A stretch of 64,000 nucleotides of DNA from contig NZ_CP132381.1 of NCBI RefSeq assembly GCF_030758615.1, positions 868,001 through 932,000 on the forward strand. Direction: 5' to 3'. Within the stretch, counting starts at the first letter, position 1, and each line of letters opens with the position of its first letter. This stretch comes from Gilliamella apis (GTDB lineage: Bacteria; Pseudomonadota; Gammaproteobacteria; Enterobacterales; Orbaceae). The notes under the pieces were generated by a model. The model was not told the origin of the DNA and ran no database searches. It saw nothing but the letters and a program-made list of their open reading frames with translations. Both the position numbers and the translations under genes were made by a program. Shown piece by piece: positions 51,109-60,672 of this stretch.

Positions 51109-51119
51109 GATTTGGTTTC

Positions 51120-51761
51120 CTATTTTGCTTGTTTTATTTTACTGATTAGGTCTGATGTAGCTTTGGCAAGATTAGCTTGTCCACATATTGCCGACACAAC
51201 GGCAATACCTTCAATGCCAGTTTGGATTACTTCGGTTAAATTATTCACGCCGATACCACCGATCGCTACGGCAGGGCATTGTTTCGCTTTAACCAGTTCT
51301 TTCAATTGAGCAATGCCAGTCGCAGCTGCGGCATCCTTTTTGGTTGCAGTTGGATAGATAGGCCCTATGCCAAGATAATCAACTAAATGCCAAGGAACAT
51401 TCTCTAGTTGTGATTGATTTGAAACTGAAAGTCCTAACCATTTGTCTGTGCCAATTAAGCGTCGAGTAACGTCGACCGGTAGATCGCTTTGTCCTATATG
51501 CACACCATCGGCATCAATGGCTAAAGCAATATCAACATGGTCATTGATAAATAGTGGAACTTGGGTACGACTTAACACTTCTTTGAGCGCTTGTGCGGCG
51601 TCATACCAATTTTTACCAGAGTATTCTTGTTCTGAACGTAGTTGCACGGCGGTAACACCATTCTCAACGGCAATTTTGGTGGTAGTGACCATGCCATCGA
51701 TACCGCCACATAATAACGGATCGAGGACTAAATAGAGAGTTAAATCAAGTTGCTTTTTCAT
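51120..51761 (-). CDS. thiE: Thiamine-phosphate synthase
   Basis: ThiE joins HMP pyrophosphate and thiazole phosphate to thiamine phosphate. The TIM barrel shows AVQLRSEQ, PLFINDHVDIALAIDADGVHIGQSDLPV and GIGPIYPTATKKDA with VAIGGIGVNN, the phosphate-binding motifs. I start at ATG 51761 (MKKQLDL), one codon after an in-frame TTG, with AGGA just upstream. It sits between thiM and thiD. The arrangement completes a salvage route from thiazole and HMP without any de novo genes in this window. Confidence 0.95.
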   Translation of the reverse strand: MKKQLDLTLYLVLDPLLCGGIDGMVTTTKIAVENGVTAVQLRSEQEYSGKNWYDAAQALKEVLSRTQVPLFINDHVDIALAIDADGVHIGQSDLPVDVTRRLIGTDKWLGLSVSNQSQLENVPWHLVDYLGIGPIYPTATKKDAAAATGIAQLKELVKAKQCPAVAIGGIGVNNLTEVIQTGIEGIAVVSAICGQANLAKATSDLISKIKQAK

Positions 51762-51770
51762 CAAATATCC

Positions 51771-52559
51771 TTATTGGTAATTTTGCTTAAATAGGGAAAG
51801 TTGGTCAATTATTGCCATAGCAAAAGTGCCTAAACCTGATTGTTTGTTAGCGAGTTCACCAGCTTTTTTCATCATAAAACAAGCTGTTGCGGTAGCGGTT
51901 AAACGATTACTAGTGGTTGCAATAAATGCTGCTACCATCGCAGATAACGAACAGCCGGTGCCGGTTACTCTAGTTAAAGCGATATCGCCACCGGCAATAC
52001 TATAAATTTGTTGACCATCTGTGACATAGTCTATCTCACCTGTTATTGCGACAATGGTTTGATATTTTTGTGCTAATAGTATTGCTGCATTTAATGCAGA
52101 ATCGGTAGAATCAAGTCCATCAGGCCCTTTCGATGATGATTGTTGACCACTCAATGCGAGAATTTCAGAGGCATTTCCTCGAATAACACTCGGTCTAAAA
52201 GTTATCAATTGTTTGGCAATTTCAGTGCGATATTTAAGTGCCGCACCAACCGCTACAGGATCCAGTACCCATGGTGTCTGTGTTTGTTCAGCTTTTGCTG
52301 CAGCTAACAACATACTATTTGCGCTGTGCTCATCAATGGTACCAATATTAATTAATAAGCTACTGGCAATAGTTACAAAGTCCTCAACTTCTTGTTTCGC
52401 AACGACCATTGCTGGTGAAGCACCAATGGCTAATAAGACATTGGCGGTAAAATTCTGTACAACATCATTGGTAATGCAATGGACTAACGGTCGTTGTTGT
52501 TTAACTTGCTCAATAAAGGGAATGGCATCATTGTTTTGGAATAACTGAATGGTAGACAT
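51771..52559 (-). CDS. thiM: Hydroxyethylthiazole kinase
   Basis: This 262-residue ThiM phosphorylates hydroxyethylthiazole, a salvage reaction. PLVHCITNDVVQNFTANVLLAIGASPAM, WVLDPVAVGA, IRGNASEILALSG and the catalytic TRVTGTGCSLSAMVAAF are all typical. It is the first gene behind the TPP riboswitch. The overall order thiM-thiE-thiD suggests scavenging of thiamine breakdown products. Confidence 0.95.
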   Translation of the reverse strand: MSTIQLFQNNDAIPFIEQVKQQRPLVHCITNDVVQNFTANVLLAIGASPAMVVAKQEVEDFVTIASSLLINIGTIDEHSANSMLLAAAKAEQTQTPWVLDPVAVGAALKYRTEIAKQLITFRPSVIRGNASEILALSGQQSSSKGPDGLDSTDSALNAAILLAQKYQTIVAITGEIDYVTDGQQIYSIAGGDIALTRVTGTGCSLSAMVAAFIATTSNRLTATATACFMMKKAGELANKQSGLGTFAMAIIDQLSLFKQNYQ

Positions 52560-52618
52560 ATTCTTTCCTTATTTATTATTGATATTAAGGGAAGAATGTG
52601 TCAAAACGAATAATTAAG

Positions 52619-52705
52619 ACGAAGACTTCCCTACGCTGGTATTAGCCAGATCAGGTTCAACGGGTAAAATCTCAGTTTTTTGTAGTAACAAAAAACACCC
52701 CGAGT
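52619..52705 (-). promoter_or_regulatory. TPP riboswitch (thi box) controlling thiMED
   Basis: Read on the minus strand, the region contains CTCGGGGTG, then CTGAGAT, ACCCGTTGAACCTGATCTGG and TAATACCAGCGTAGGGAAG, which is the conserved TPP-sensing core in the right order. A variable stem rich in TTTTTTG/CAAAAAA lies in between. It ends about 60 nt before the thiM ATG. TPP binding would turn expression of the three genes down. Confidence 0.96.
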
Positions 52706-52762
52706 CAAAAAACAATTAATAAAAACAGTTTAATTATGTACTGAGTTTATATTTTATACAAG

Positions 52763-54124
52763 CTATTGTAATAATCTTTCGATATCGCTAATAGATCGTC
52801 TATCTGGTAAGAAGATGATTAAGTGATCACCATCTTCGATCATTAAATCGGTATTAACAATAATCACATCTTCACCACGCACCACAGCACCAATAGTTGC
52901 CCCTGAAGGTAATTTTAGACTGTTAATATTTTTACCTACTAGTTTAGAATTTTCAGTATCACCACGAACAATCACTTCGACAATTTCTGATTCACCTTGC
53001 CGTAGTGAGACAACTTTTACCACGCCATTTTGTCTTACATGACTGAGTAATTCTGAAATAGTGGCATGTTGTGGTGAAATGGCAATATCAATCACGCTAT
53101 CGTTAATTAACTCTAAATAAGCTTGTCGTTGAATAAGTACGATGACTTTTTTTGCTCCCATCCTTTTGGCAAGCATTGATGACATAATATTTGATTCATC
53201 ATCACTCGTCACTGCAACAAAAAGGTCGGTAAGTTCGACTTGTTCTTGCGATAATAGCTCTTGATCCGATGATTCACCATGTAATACGGTAGTATTAACT
53301 AACTGCTCGGCAATTAGTTCTGCTTTTTCGGCATTACGTTCAATCAATTTAACTTGATAATCGTTTTCTAATCGCTTAGCTAAAGCAACAGCAATGCCGC
53401 CACCGCCACTAATGATTATTCGTTTATAAGGCTTTTCTAACCGTTGTAATTCACTGGTTACCGCTTTGATGTTAAGCGGTGGGGTAATAAAGTAAACCAT
53501 ATCCCCAGCTTCAATCAAGGTTGAACCAATCGGACGAATAAAACGATTTTTACGATAAATAGCTACCACGCGAGCTTCGACATGAGGTAAATGTTCTTTT
53601 AGCTCTGATAATTCACTACCCACCAATGCACCACCGTAGTAAGCTGTGACGGCAACTAAGCAGACTCGATTATCATAAAATGAGGCAAATTGTAGTGCGC
53701 CAGGAGATTGCACTAGTTGGCTGATATGATTGGTGATTAGATTTTCTGGGGCAATAATATGATCGATGTTAATACAATCTTTATTAAAAAACGAGTATCT
53801 TTCATCATTATATTCAGGCGCCCGAATTCGTGCCACTTTTTGAGGGATATTGAACATTACATGCCCAATTTGACAAGCCATCATATTGACTTCATCAGAA
53901 TTGGTAACAGCGACTAACATGTCGGCAGATTCTGCACCAGCACTTTCTAATACTTGTGGATAAGATGATTTTCCACAAATAACTTGTAAATCAAAACGTT
54001 CTTGCAATGATTGCAATTTGTCATGATCTTCATCTACAACTGTCACATCGTTCTGTTTTTCGGTAACCAGATATTCGGCAAGAGCACTACCTGTTTGACC
54101 TGCACCAAGAATGATAATTTTCAT
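52763..54124 (-). CDS. trkA: Trk potassium uptake regulatory subunit TrkA
   Basis: This 453-residue cytoplasmic regulator of the Trk potassium channel has two RCK-N domains (GAGQTGSALAEYL at the start and ISGGGGIAVALAKRL near residue 231), each followed by an RCK-C domain. NAD-binding aspartates (VVDED) are present. It binds TrkH/TrkG; no trkH is in the window. Length equals E. coli TrkA (458). It is separate from the trpS cluster by 124 bp. Confidence 0.95.
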   Translation of the reverse strand: MKIIILGAGQTGSALAEYLVTEKQNDVTVVDEDHDKLQSLQERFDLQVICGKSSYPQVLESAGAESADMLVAVTNSDEVNMMACQIGHVMFNIPQKVARIRAPEYNDERYSFFNKDCINIDHIIAPENLITNHISQLVQSPGALQFASFYDNRVCLVAVTAYYGGALVGSELSELKEHLPHVEARVVAIYRKNRFIRPIGSTLIEAGDMVYFITPPLNIKAVTSELQRLEKPYKRIIISGGGGIAVALAKRLENDYQVKLIERNAEKAELIAEQLVNTTVLHGESSDQELLSQEQVELTDLFVAVTSDDESNIMSSMLAKRMGAKKVIVLIQRQAYLELINDSVIDIAISPQHATISELLSHVRQNGVVKVVSLRQGESEIVEVIVRGDTENSKLVGKNINSLKLPSGATIGAVVRGEDVIIVNTDLMIEDGDHLIIFLPDRRSISDIERLLQ

Positions 54125-54248
54125 AACTAACCTATGATAATCAAAAAGGCTTCAACGGCATTTATCATTAATAAAAACGATAATGCTTTTAGTCATTAAA
54201 GCCAATTGATATTGTTTAGCGTTAATTGCAATCTAGTTTTACGGTTAA

Positions 54249-55244
54249 CTATACAAAACCGATTGCGTCATAAACTTTTTTCAACGTTGGCTCTGCTTTT
54301 GCACGAGCTTTTTGTGCACCTTCTTGCATAATTGTCAGAAGATAATTTTCATCATCACGATACTGATGATATTTCGCTTGTAAACCAGTTAACATATCAA
54401 TAACTTGATTTGCGACCTCGGTTTTTAGATGGCCATACATTTTACCTTCGAATTCTTTCTCAAGTTCAGCAATAGGTTTACCCGTAATACCGGTTAAGAT
54501 ATCTAACAGATTTGATACCCCCGCTTTGTTTTTTAAATCATAACGTACGACTGGTGGTTCATCAGAATCGGTCATTGCCCGTTTAATTTTCTTCTCGACA
54601 TCTTTTGGATTTTCAAGTAACCCAATAACATTATTGCGATTTTCATCTGATTTAGACATTTTTTTGCTTGGATCTTGTAACGACATAACCCGTGCGCCAA
54701 CTTTAGCAATAAATGGTTCAGGAACAGTGAAGATATCGCCATAAAGGGCATTAAAACGCATAGCAATATCGCGAGAAAGTTCAAGATGTTGTTTTTGATC
54801 ATCACCAACAGGAACTAAATTAGCTTGATATAACAAAATATCGGCAGCCATTAACACTGGATAATCAAAAAGCCCGGCATTTATATTTTCTGAATGACGA
54901 GAAGATTTATCTTTAAATTGTGTCATACGACTAAGTTCACCAAAATAGGTATAACAGTTTAATGCCCAACCTAATTCAGCATGTGCAGGCACATGGGATT
55001 GCACAAAAATAGTACTTTTTTGTGGATCAATACCACAGGCTAGATAAAGTGCTAATGTATCAAGTGTTGCTTTACGTAACTTATTAGGATCTTGGCGTAC
55101 CGTGATCGCATGTTGATTGACGATACAATAAACGCAATCATATTCATTTTGTAAAGACACCCAATTCTTTAAAGCACCTAAATAGTTGCCTAATGTTAGT
55201 TCTCCTGATGGCTGAGCGCCACTAAATACAATTGGTTTACTCAT
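54249..55244 (-). CDS. trpS: Tryptophanyl-tRNA synthetase
   Basis: This 331-residue class I synthetase charges tRNA-Trp. The HIGH-type motif appears as TLGN at 17-20 (after QPSGE) and KMSKS at 195-199. The length is that of bacterial TrpS (334 in E. coli). It is the last gene of a leftward cluster aroK, damX, dam, rpe, gph, trpS, the enterobacterial order except for missing aroB. Confidence 0.96.
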   Translation of the reverse strand: MSKPIVFSGAQPSGELTLGNYLGALKNWVSLQNEYDCVYCIVNQHAITVRQDPNKLRKATLDTLALYLACGIDPQKSTIFVQSHVPAHAELGWALNCYTYFGELSRMTQFKDKSSRHSENINAGLFDYPVLMAADILLYQANLVPVGDDQKQHLELSRDIAMRFNALYGDIFTVPEPFIAKVGARVMSLQDPSKKMSKSDENRNNVIGLLENPKDVEKKIKRAMTDSDEPPVVRYDLKNKAGVSNLLDILTGITGKPIAELEKEFEGKMYGHLKTEVANQVIDMLTGLQAKYHQYRDDENYLLTIMQEGAQKARAKAEPTLKKVYDAIGFV

Positions 55245-55267
55245 AATTTATTCCTAATTTTAACTTA

Positions 55268-55963
55268 TTATTTTTTTGCATCAGCTTTTGGCTGAGGTAG
55301 TAGGGTTAATATATCTTGAAAATCATCAAATAAAAAATCGGGTTCACTTGTTGCAATTGATTCGCCATAATTATAACCATAACTTAACGCAACAGTAGGG
55401 CAATTAGCATTTTTGGCAGCGGTAATATCATTTTTCGAATCACCAACAAATAATAACTGATCATTGTATAATCCAAATGTTGCCATGACTTGATAAAGCG
55501 GAGCAGGGTGTGGTTTTAATTTAATTACATCACCACCGCCGAGTACTAATGAAAAATACTCTTTGATACCTAATGAGCTTAGTAATCCCGGTAAAAATTG
55601 TGCCGGTTTATTAGTTACAAGAGCTAAAGGGTAATGATTTTCATAAAGAGCTTTTAAGGTCTGTTTTACATGAGGAAACAGTGTTGTCTGTTCATCCATA
55701 ACCTTATCATAATGCTGACTAAATATTTGTTTAGCTTCAGCAAAATATTCTTTTGACGGATTAATATCAATAGCTTTGAAAACGCGTTCAAGCATCACAT
55801 CAATACCATTACCTACCCAGTTTTTAACTTGTTCATTGGTAACTGTTGGTAAGTTTAGATCTGCCAACATTTTCTGGGTTGCTAAAGCAAGTCCAGGTAC
55901 GCTATCTACTAATGTTCCATCTAAATCAAAAGCGATAGCTTGAATATCATCTAATTTAGCCAT
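55268..55963 (-). CDS. gph: Phosphoglycolate phosphatase
   Basis: This 231-residue HAD-superfamily hydrolase removes phosphate from 2-phosphoglycolate, which arises in DNA repair. Nucleophile motif [10 protein letters not shown] (D13, D15), motif II VTNKP, the motif III lysine in LKPHPAP, and motif [10 protein letters not shown] are all present. The start overlaps the rpe stop by 8 nt, so translation is probably coupled. Confidence 0.93.
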   Translation of the reverse strand: MAKLDDIQAIAFDLDGTLVDSVPGLALATQKMLADLNLPTVTNEQVKNWVGNGIDVMLERVFKAIDINPSKEYFAEAKQIFSQHYDKVMDEQTTLFPHVKQTLKALYENHYPLALVTNKPAQFLPGLLSSLGIKEYFSLVLGGGDVIKLKPHPAPLYQVMATFGLYNDQLLFVGDSKNDITAAKNANCPTVALSYGYNYGESIATSEPDFLFDDFQDILTLLPQPKADAKK

Positions 55964-56633
55964 GTTTTACTCCTGCTAACTCTTTACGCATTGCATCAAT
56001 TACCGTTTTATAGTCAGGTTGACCAAATATCGCTGAGCCAGCAACAAACATATCGGCTCCTGCCTTGGCAATTTCAGCTATATTATCTACTTTTACACCG
56101 CCATCAATTTCTAGGCGAATATTTTTACCTGAATCAATAATGCGTTGTTTAACTTGCTGCAACTTTTTAAGCGTTGCTGGGATGAATGATTGACCACCAA
56201 AACCTGGGTTAACACCCATCAATAAAATAATATCAACTTTATCCATCACATAGTCTAAATGGTCAAGTGGTGTTGCCGGATTAAGCACAATACCGGCACT
56301 GCAACCATGATCTTTAATTAATTGTAATGAACGATCTAGATGAATTGTCGCTTCAGGATGAATAGATATGTTTGTTGCTCCAGCTTTGGCAAAAGAGGTA
56401 ATTAGCTCTTCAACTGGAGAAACCATTAGATGGACATCAATTGGCGCACTAATTCCATAGTCTCGCAGTGCCTTACAAAACATACTACCCATGGTTAAAT
56501 TGGGAACAAAATGATTATCCATCACATCGAAATGGACAACATCCGCTCCTGCATCTAATACTTTTTGGGTATCTTCACCAAGACGAGCGAAATCGGCGGA
56601 TAGTATTGATGGTGCAATAATAAATTCATTCAT
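55956..56633 (-). CDS. rpe: Ribulose-phosphate 3-epimerase
   Basis: This 225-residue TIM-barrel enzyme interconverts ribulose and xylulose 5-phosphate. [15 protein letters not shown], the metal-site [28 protein letters not shown] and EIDGGV are the standard motifs, with metal ligands on the H, D, H and D strands. It lies between dam and gph. Confidence 0.96.
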   Translation of the reverse strand: MNEFIIAPSILSADFARLGEDTQKVLDAGADVVHFDVMDNHFVPNLTMGSMFCKALRDYGISAPIDVHLMVSPVEELITSFAKAGATNISIHPEATIHLDRSLQLIKDHGCSAGIVLNPATPLDHLDYVMDKVDIILLMGVNPGFGGQSFIPATLKKLQQVKQRIIDSGKNIRLEIDGGVKVDNIAEIAKAGADMFVAGSAIFGQPDYKTVIDAMRKELAGVKHG

Positions 56634-56674
56634 AACATACCTCTACTCATAAACACCTTATACTTAAAAATAGC

Positions 56675-57496
56675 TTAGGATTTTTGGTACAAGGCCAATA
56701 TTTCATCAATTTTTTTGCGTCCTTCGCCAGCGCAGCTAATTGAGCGCCGCATTTCTGCTCGGTAAAGATGGCGCGCTTTACTATATAACGTTCTGGTATA
56801 GTGAGTATCATGATTTGATACCAGAACTGGAATCTCTTTTTTATAGGCAATTTGCTCCGCTAATTGTGACAACCTTTGATGTTCATCAAACCCAAAATTA
56901 TTAGAATAGTAGGCGGTAAAACCTGCTGTTTCATTAGGTGATAAATAAGGTGGATCACAATAAATAACTGAGTTACGTTTCGCCATTTTCATCGCTTTAT
57001 GATAAGGCGTACAGACAAACTCAGCATTTTGTGCCTTTTTGGCAAAGAAATAGAGTTCCCTTTCCGGGAAATAAATAGTCTTGTAACGGCCAAATGGCAC
57101 ATTAAATAAACCACTATTATTATAACGACATAGGCCGTTGTAACAGTGACGATTTAAATAGACAAATAAAAGCGATCGCAAATATTGATCTTTACTATAA
57201 TTAAACACATCACGTAGTTGATAAAATGCTTCAGCCTGATTATTTTGATCATTAAATAGTAATTTAAGATCATTAATGAACTGCTCCGGATTGGATTGTA
57301 ATAACTTAAATAGTGCAATTAGATCATGATTGATATCAGCTAAAATATAACTTTTGAAGTTAGTATTTAAAAAAACGGAACCAGCGCCTACAAAGGGCTC
57401 AATGAGTTGTTCACCTTCCGGTAGATACCGTTTTATAGTGTCTACAAGCTCATATTTTCCTCCAGCCCACTTTAAAAAGGCTCGTCGCTTCTTCAA
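56675..57496 (-). CDS. dam: DNA adenine methyltransferase (GATC)
   Basis: This 273-residue alpha-class N6-adenine methyltransferase modifies GATC sites for mismatch repair, replication timing and gene regulation. FLKWAGGKYELV at residues 8-19 (FxGxG-type SAM motif partner), EPFVGAGSVFLN near 33-44 and DPPY at 181-184 match E. coli Dam, including position. No restriction gene is nearby, so it is the housekeeping enzyme of the damX-dam-rpe cluster. Confidence 0.95.
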   Translation of the reverse strand: MKKRRAFLKWAGGKYELVDTIKRYLPEGEQLIEPFVGAGSVFLNTNFKSYILADINHDLIALFKLLQSNPEQFINDLKLLFNDQNNQAEAFYQLRDVFNYSKDQYLRSLLFVYLNRHCYNGLCRYNNSGLFNVPFGRYKTIYFPERELYFFAKKAQNAEFVCTPYHKAMKMAKRNSVIYCDPPYLSPNETAGFTAYYSNNFGFDEHQRLSQLAEQIAYKKEIPVLVSNHDTHYTRTLYSKARHLYRAEMRRSISCAGEGRKKIDEILALYQKS

Positions 57497-57545
57497 CGGA
57501 AACTCCTATTTTGTCATTGGTAGGATATATGAACGATATCCTTTA

Positions 57546-58367
57546 CTATTTTGCCGATTTTTCTTTATTAATCGTTGCGCCAGATTTAACCCAAGGTTTA
57601 TCTTTTTGTAGTGCATCAGGCAAAGACTTGATTGCTTTTTTAGCTTCAGCAGCAGAATCATACGTACCATTAACTAAAATAAACCATTTGGCATTATTCT
57701 TCTTAGTTTCATAAATTTGGTAATTAGTTAGATTATGTTCTTTTACTAATTTTTTTAAACCTTCAAGCGAAGTTGATGCACTAAGTTGAATTGAAAACTG
57801 ATTACTCTTTATTTTGTCAACTTTAGTCAGGTTATTATTTGCTTTAGATTCAACCTTGTTCGGCGAGGTTGGTCTATTATTCACATTATTATGCGATAAA
57901 TTATTATCCTGATGAGTATTCTGGTCAATCTGTGACTCAGGTTTACTCTCTGGTAAAGGTTGACTGTTGGCTCCATTACCATTATTACCGGTCAATTCGC
58001 TACTGTTTTGTTGTTCATTAACATCGGTAATTGGTGCCGGCGCCATAGGCGCTGGTACCGTACTAGATGCTTGACCTTGAGTTGTATCTGTTGCAACGTC
58101 ATTGGCTTGCGTTGTTATGGTTGGTTCAGGTTCTTGCGTCGTCGAAACACCGCTAACTTCAGGTGGAGTTAGTGGGGTAGGTGTTTTGGGTTTTGACGAA
58201 CGCAATAACATTGCGCTAATTAATAAGACAATAATAACAATAGTTAACCCCATAATTATCAATTTCTTTTTCGAATAATGCTGAAAAAAATTGGCAATAC
58301 TAAATGAGGGCGTAGACGGCTTATTGGATTGTTCTGATATATAACGATCATCTTTATCTACACGCAT
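57546..58367 (-). CDS. damX: DamX-like SPOR-domain membrane protein
   Basis: The 273-residue protein has a cytoplasmic N-terminus, one membrane helix (LIIMGLTIVIIVLLISAMLL, about residues 35-54), a long Pro/Thr/Asn-rich periplasmic linker and a C-terminal SPOR domain (FSIQLSASTSLEGLKKLV, then WFILVNGTYDSAAEAKKAI). SPOR domains bind denuded peptidoglycan at the division site. It is shorter than E. coli DamX (428 residues), mainly in the N-terminal half. Its position before dam supports the name. Confidence 0.88.
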   Translation of the reverse strand: MRVDKDDRYISEQSNKPSTPSFSIANFFQHYSKKKLIIMGLTIVIIVLLISAMLLRSSKPKTPTPLTPPEVSGVSTTQEPEPTITTQANDVATDTTQGQASSTVPAPMAPAPITDVNEQQNSSELTGNNGNGANSQPLPESKPESQIDQNTHQDNNLSHNNVNNRPTSPNKVESKANNNLTKVDKIKSNQFSIQLSASTSLEGLKKLVKEHNLTNYQIYETKKNNAKWFILVNGTYDSAAEAKKAIKSLPDALQKDKPWVKSGATINKEKSAK

Positions 58368-58433
58368 ATTAACTCCTTAACCTATTAATAGGTTTAATGC
58401 CTTATAACCAACCATGGTTTATCGATCAATGAT
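58368..58433 (-). other. Junction where aroB would be expected
   Basis: Only 66 bp separate aroK from damX. In E. coli and many relatives aroB fills this interval. The gap contains a 16-bp palindrome (AACCTATTAATAGGTT, 58379-58394) and no trace of aroB coding sequence. Confidence 0.7.
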
Positions 58434-58955
58434 TTAAATTTGTTCTATTTTATCAATGATATATCCAGCAACACCTTTAGCACTTTGCTCATCGGTTTTA
58501 ATTGTGATGTCAGCAATTTCTTCATAAAGAGGATCTCGTTCCTGAGCTAATTCTTCATAAAGTTCGCGAGGGGTATTGCCACCTTGTAATAAAGGACGAC
58601 GTTTATCTTTTTGTGTTCTTGCCATTTGTTTTTCAATTGTTGTTTCTAAATAAACGACAATACCGCGTGCTGATAAACGATTACGCGTCTCTTTCGATAG
58701 TACTGAACCACCACCGGTAGCAAGTACTACACCTTGTTTTTCAGTCAATTCATTAATGACTTTCTCTTCTCTGGCTCGGAATCCGTCTTCACCTTCTAAG
58801 TCAAAGATCCATGCAATATCAGCACCTGTACGTTTTTCAATCTCTTGATCAGAGTCAAAAAATTCCATGCCTAACTGTTGTGCAATTTGTCGGCCTATTG
58901 TGCTTTTTCCTGCCCCCATTGGGCCAATTAGAAAGATATTTCGCTTTTCTGCCAT
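58434..58955 (-). CDS. aroK: Shikimate kinase
   Basis: This 173-residue P-loop kinase phosphorylates shikimate in aromatic amino acid synthesis. Walker A is GPMGAGKS at 11-18, and the shikimate-binding [32 protein letters not shown] and RRPLL motifs are in place. Length equals E. coli AroK. The next gene of the usual operon, aroB, is missing, so 3-dehydroquinate synthase must be encoded elsewhere if the pathway is complete. Confidence 0.96.
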   Translation of the reverse strand: MAEKRNIFLIGPMGAGKSTIGRQIAQQLGMEFFDSDQEIEKRTGADIAWIFDLEGEDGFRAREEKVINELTEKQGVVLATGGGSVLSKETRNRLSARGIVVYLETTIEKQMARTQKDKRRPLLQGGNTPRELYEELAQERDPLYEEIADITIKTDEQSAKGVAGYIIDKIEQI

Positions 58956-59139
58956 TGTAGTTTCATCATCTATTAATTTTGGTTAAAATTTACAACACAA
59001 TATCAATTTTCAATGATTTTTATCATCATTTTACCTTTGAATTGTGTAACTTTCTTGGATCTCCGTCTAACGACAAAAATTTAGGTCGGTAATTATCTCA
59101 ATAGATAGCCCTATTTTGCAACAGGTATTTACTAATCAG

Positions 59140-60102
59140 TTAACTTATCCCCGCTTGATGTAGGTCATGAATATTAAGTGCTCCAACTAATTCACCTTGA
59201 TTATTGACTACTGGCGCAGCTGTAATATTATGATCATTAAATGTTTTTAAGGCTTCGACCGCTTTCCAATTTTCCGGTATTTGATATCCTGGACTGGTCA
59301 TTACTTCGATAATATTGTCTTGTAGTGTACCATGTTTTAATAGTAATCGACGCAAATCCCCATCAGTAAAAACGCCAACAATTTTATTATCATCTTGGCA
59401 TATTGCCACTAATCCTACACCCGTTCGACTTAATTCTAACATCGCATCGAGTACCGTTGCTGATTGTGAAACTTTAGGAATTAAATCGCCTTTACGCATA
59501 ATATCTTTTACGTGATTTAACAATTTAGCGCCTAGACTACCAGCAGGATGTGAACGAGCAAAATCTTCTTCTTTAAAACCACGAGCACGCATAACGGCAA
59601 TAGCTAATGCATCACCCATTAATAATGTATTGGTTGAACTTGAGGTTGGTGCAAGTCCCATTGGGCATGCTTCTTTCTCAATTGAAATGTCTAATACAGC
59701 TTGTGCTGCTGTCGCAAGTGGCGAATCAAGTCCACCAGTAATAGCGATAACCGGAATATTCATGGCTGCAAGGATTGGTAAAATAAATTGAAACTCCTTT
59801 GCTCGACCAGAATAAGAGATCAAAATTACTACGTCGTTTTCGGTTACCATGCCTAAATCACCGTGTAAAGCTTCAGAGGGATGCATAAAAAAAGCTGGAC
59901 TACCAGTACTAGCTAATGAAGCGGCGATTTTTTTTCCAATATGTCCTGATTTACCAATACCTGACACGACAACTTTTCCCTTGGTGGACAAGATGAACTG
60001 ACAAGCTTTAATAAAGTCTTTGCCAAGCCGTGCTGGTAACTTTTGTGCTTCGTGAAGTTCAAGTTCAAGAAGTTCTCGACCATATTGTAACAATTTATCC
60101 AT
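59140..60102 (-). CDS. gutQ: Arabinose 5-phosphate isomerase, GutQ type
   Basis: This enzyme interconverts ribulose 5-phosphate and arabinose 5-phosphate, the precursor of KDO in LPS. A SIS domain (KVVVSGIGKSGHIGKKIAASLASTG, here in two parts, then ISYSGRAKE) is followed by two CBS domains. Of the two E. coli paralogues it is closer to GutQ than to KdsD: GRELLELELHEAQKLPARLG, ISYSG, EDFARSHPAGSLGAKLLN and MLELSRTGVGLVA match GutQ. If it is the only isomerase in the genome it must supply KDO; that cannot be seen here. Confidence 0.9.
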   Translation of the reverse strand: MDKLLQYGRELLELELHEAQKLPARLGKDFIKACQFILSTKGKVVVSGIGKSGHIGKKIAASLASTGSPAFFMHPSEALHGDLGMVTENDVVILISYSGRAKEFQFILPILAAMNIPVIAITGGLDSPLATAAQAVLDISIEKEACPMGLAPTSSSTNTLLMGDALAIAVMRARGFKEEDFARSHPAGSLGAKLLNHVKDIMRKGDLIPKVSQSATVLDAMLELSRTGVGLVAICQDDNKIVGVFTDGDLRRLLLKHGTLQDNIIEVMTSPGYQIPENWKAVEALKTFNDHNITAAPVVNNQGELVGALNIHDLHQAGIS

Positions 60103-60499
60103 GTTTACTTGCCTATAGAATTAAATTTACACAAAAATTAAATTTATAATCAATTTTATGATTATATTTAATCAGATTATGTTAGATAGTCTAACAATTA
60201 ACTATTGAATATTCAAAAAGCTTTTAGAATTAAAAAACAAAATTAGTGAAAGAATATTTAAGAAAGTTTTTTCAATAGCAAAAAAATTGAGGAACTGGGT
60301 TTTTTAAAGGGTTAAAACTCTATTTTTTAGACTTCAGTCAGTAATAATATTTACAAAATTTAACAATTTAATCGTTAAATAAAGTTGCGTAGATTTTTTT
60401 TATTACTATACTTTTTAGATGATTTAAACCGCACTATTCGACGAGGAATTAGGCAGTTTAAATAAAATAAAGTTAAATAAAACATAGGATTACTTGACA
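60103..60499. other. Upstream region of the phase-variable gene
   Basis: About 400 AT-rich bases between divergent gutQ and the gene at 60500. It contains TTGAGGAACTGGGTTTTTT at 60287-60305, an 18-nt motif shared with 175-192 near the left edge (one mismatch), and inverted repeat ATTTAAAC/GTTTAAAT at 60422-60429 and 60456-60463. AGGA at 60486-60489 is a ribosome-binding site for the ATG at 60500. No other gene is visible. Confidence 0.4.
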
Positions 60500-60526
60500 A
60501 TGAGCGTCGAAATGGATTATAATTTA

Positions 60527-60551
60527 CAACACCCAACACCCAACACCCAAC
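60527..60551 (+). repeat. Heptanucleotide tandem repeat CAACACC x3 (plus partial), in the 5' coding region
   Basis: CAACACC is repeated exactly three times (60527-60547), followed by a partial unit CAACC. The tract lies 27 nt inside the reading frame that opens at ATG 60500. Because 7 is not a multiple of 3, each gain or loss of a unit shifts the downstream frame. With three units the ATG frame stops at 60569-60571; with four it would read into the ORF ending at 62067. Confidence 0.92.
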
Positions 60552-60672
60552 CTGCCAAACTTATCCTTTAAATTGGTTTAGTTTTAACAAGCCAAGTTCA
60601 TTATTTCTGCATAGTCTGTTTTATCAGCAAAATTTCAAATCACTATTAAGATCATTTTTATTCTCGCCGTTT

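Noticed and set aside
51112..52548. Several plus-strand ORFs of 65-111 codons opposite thiE and thiM
   Set aside because: All are antisense to well supported thiamine genes and have no start signals or family matches.
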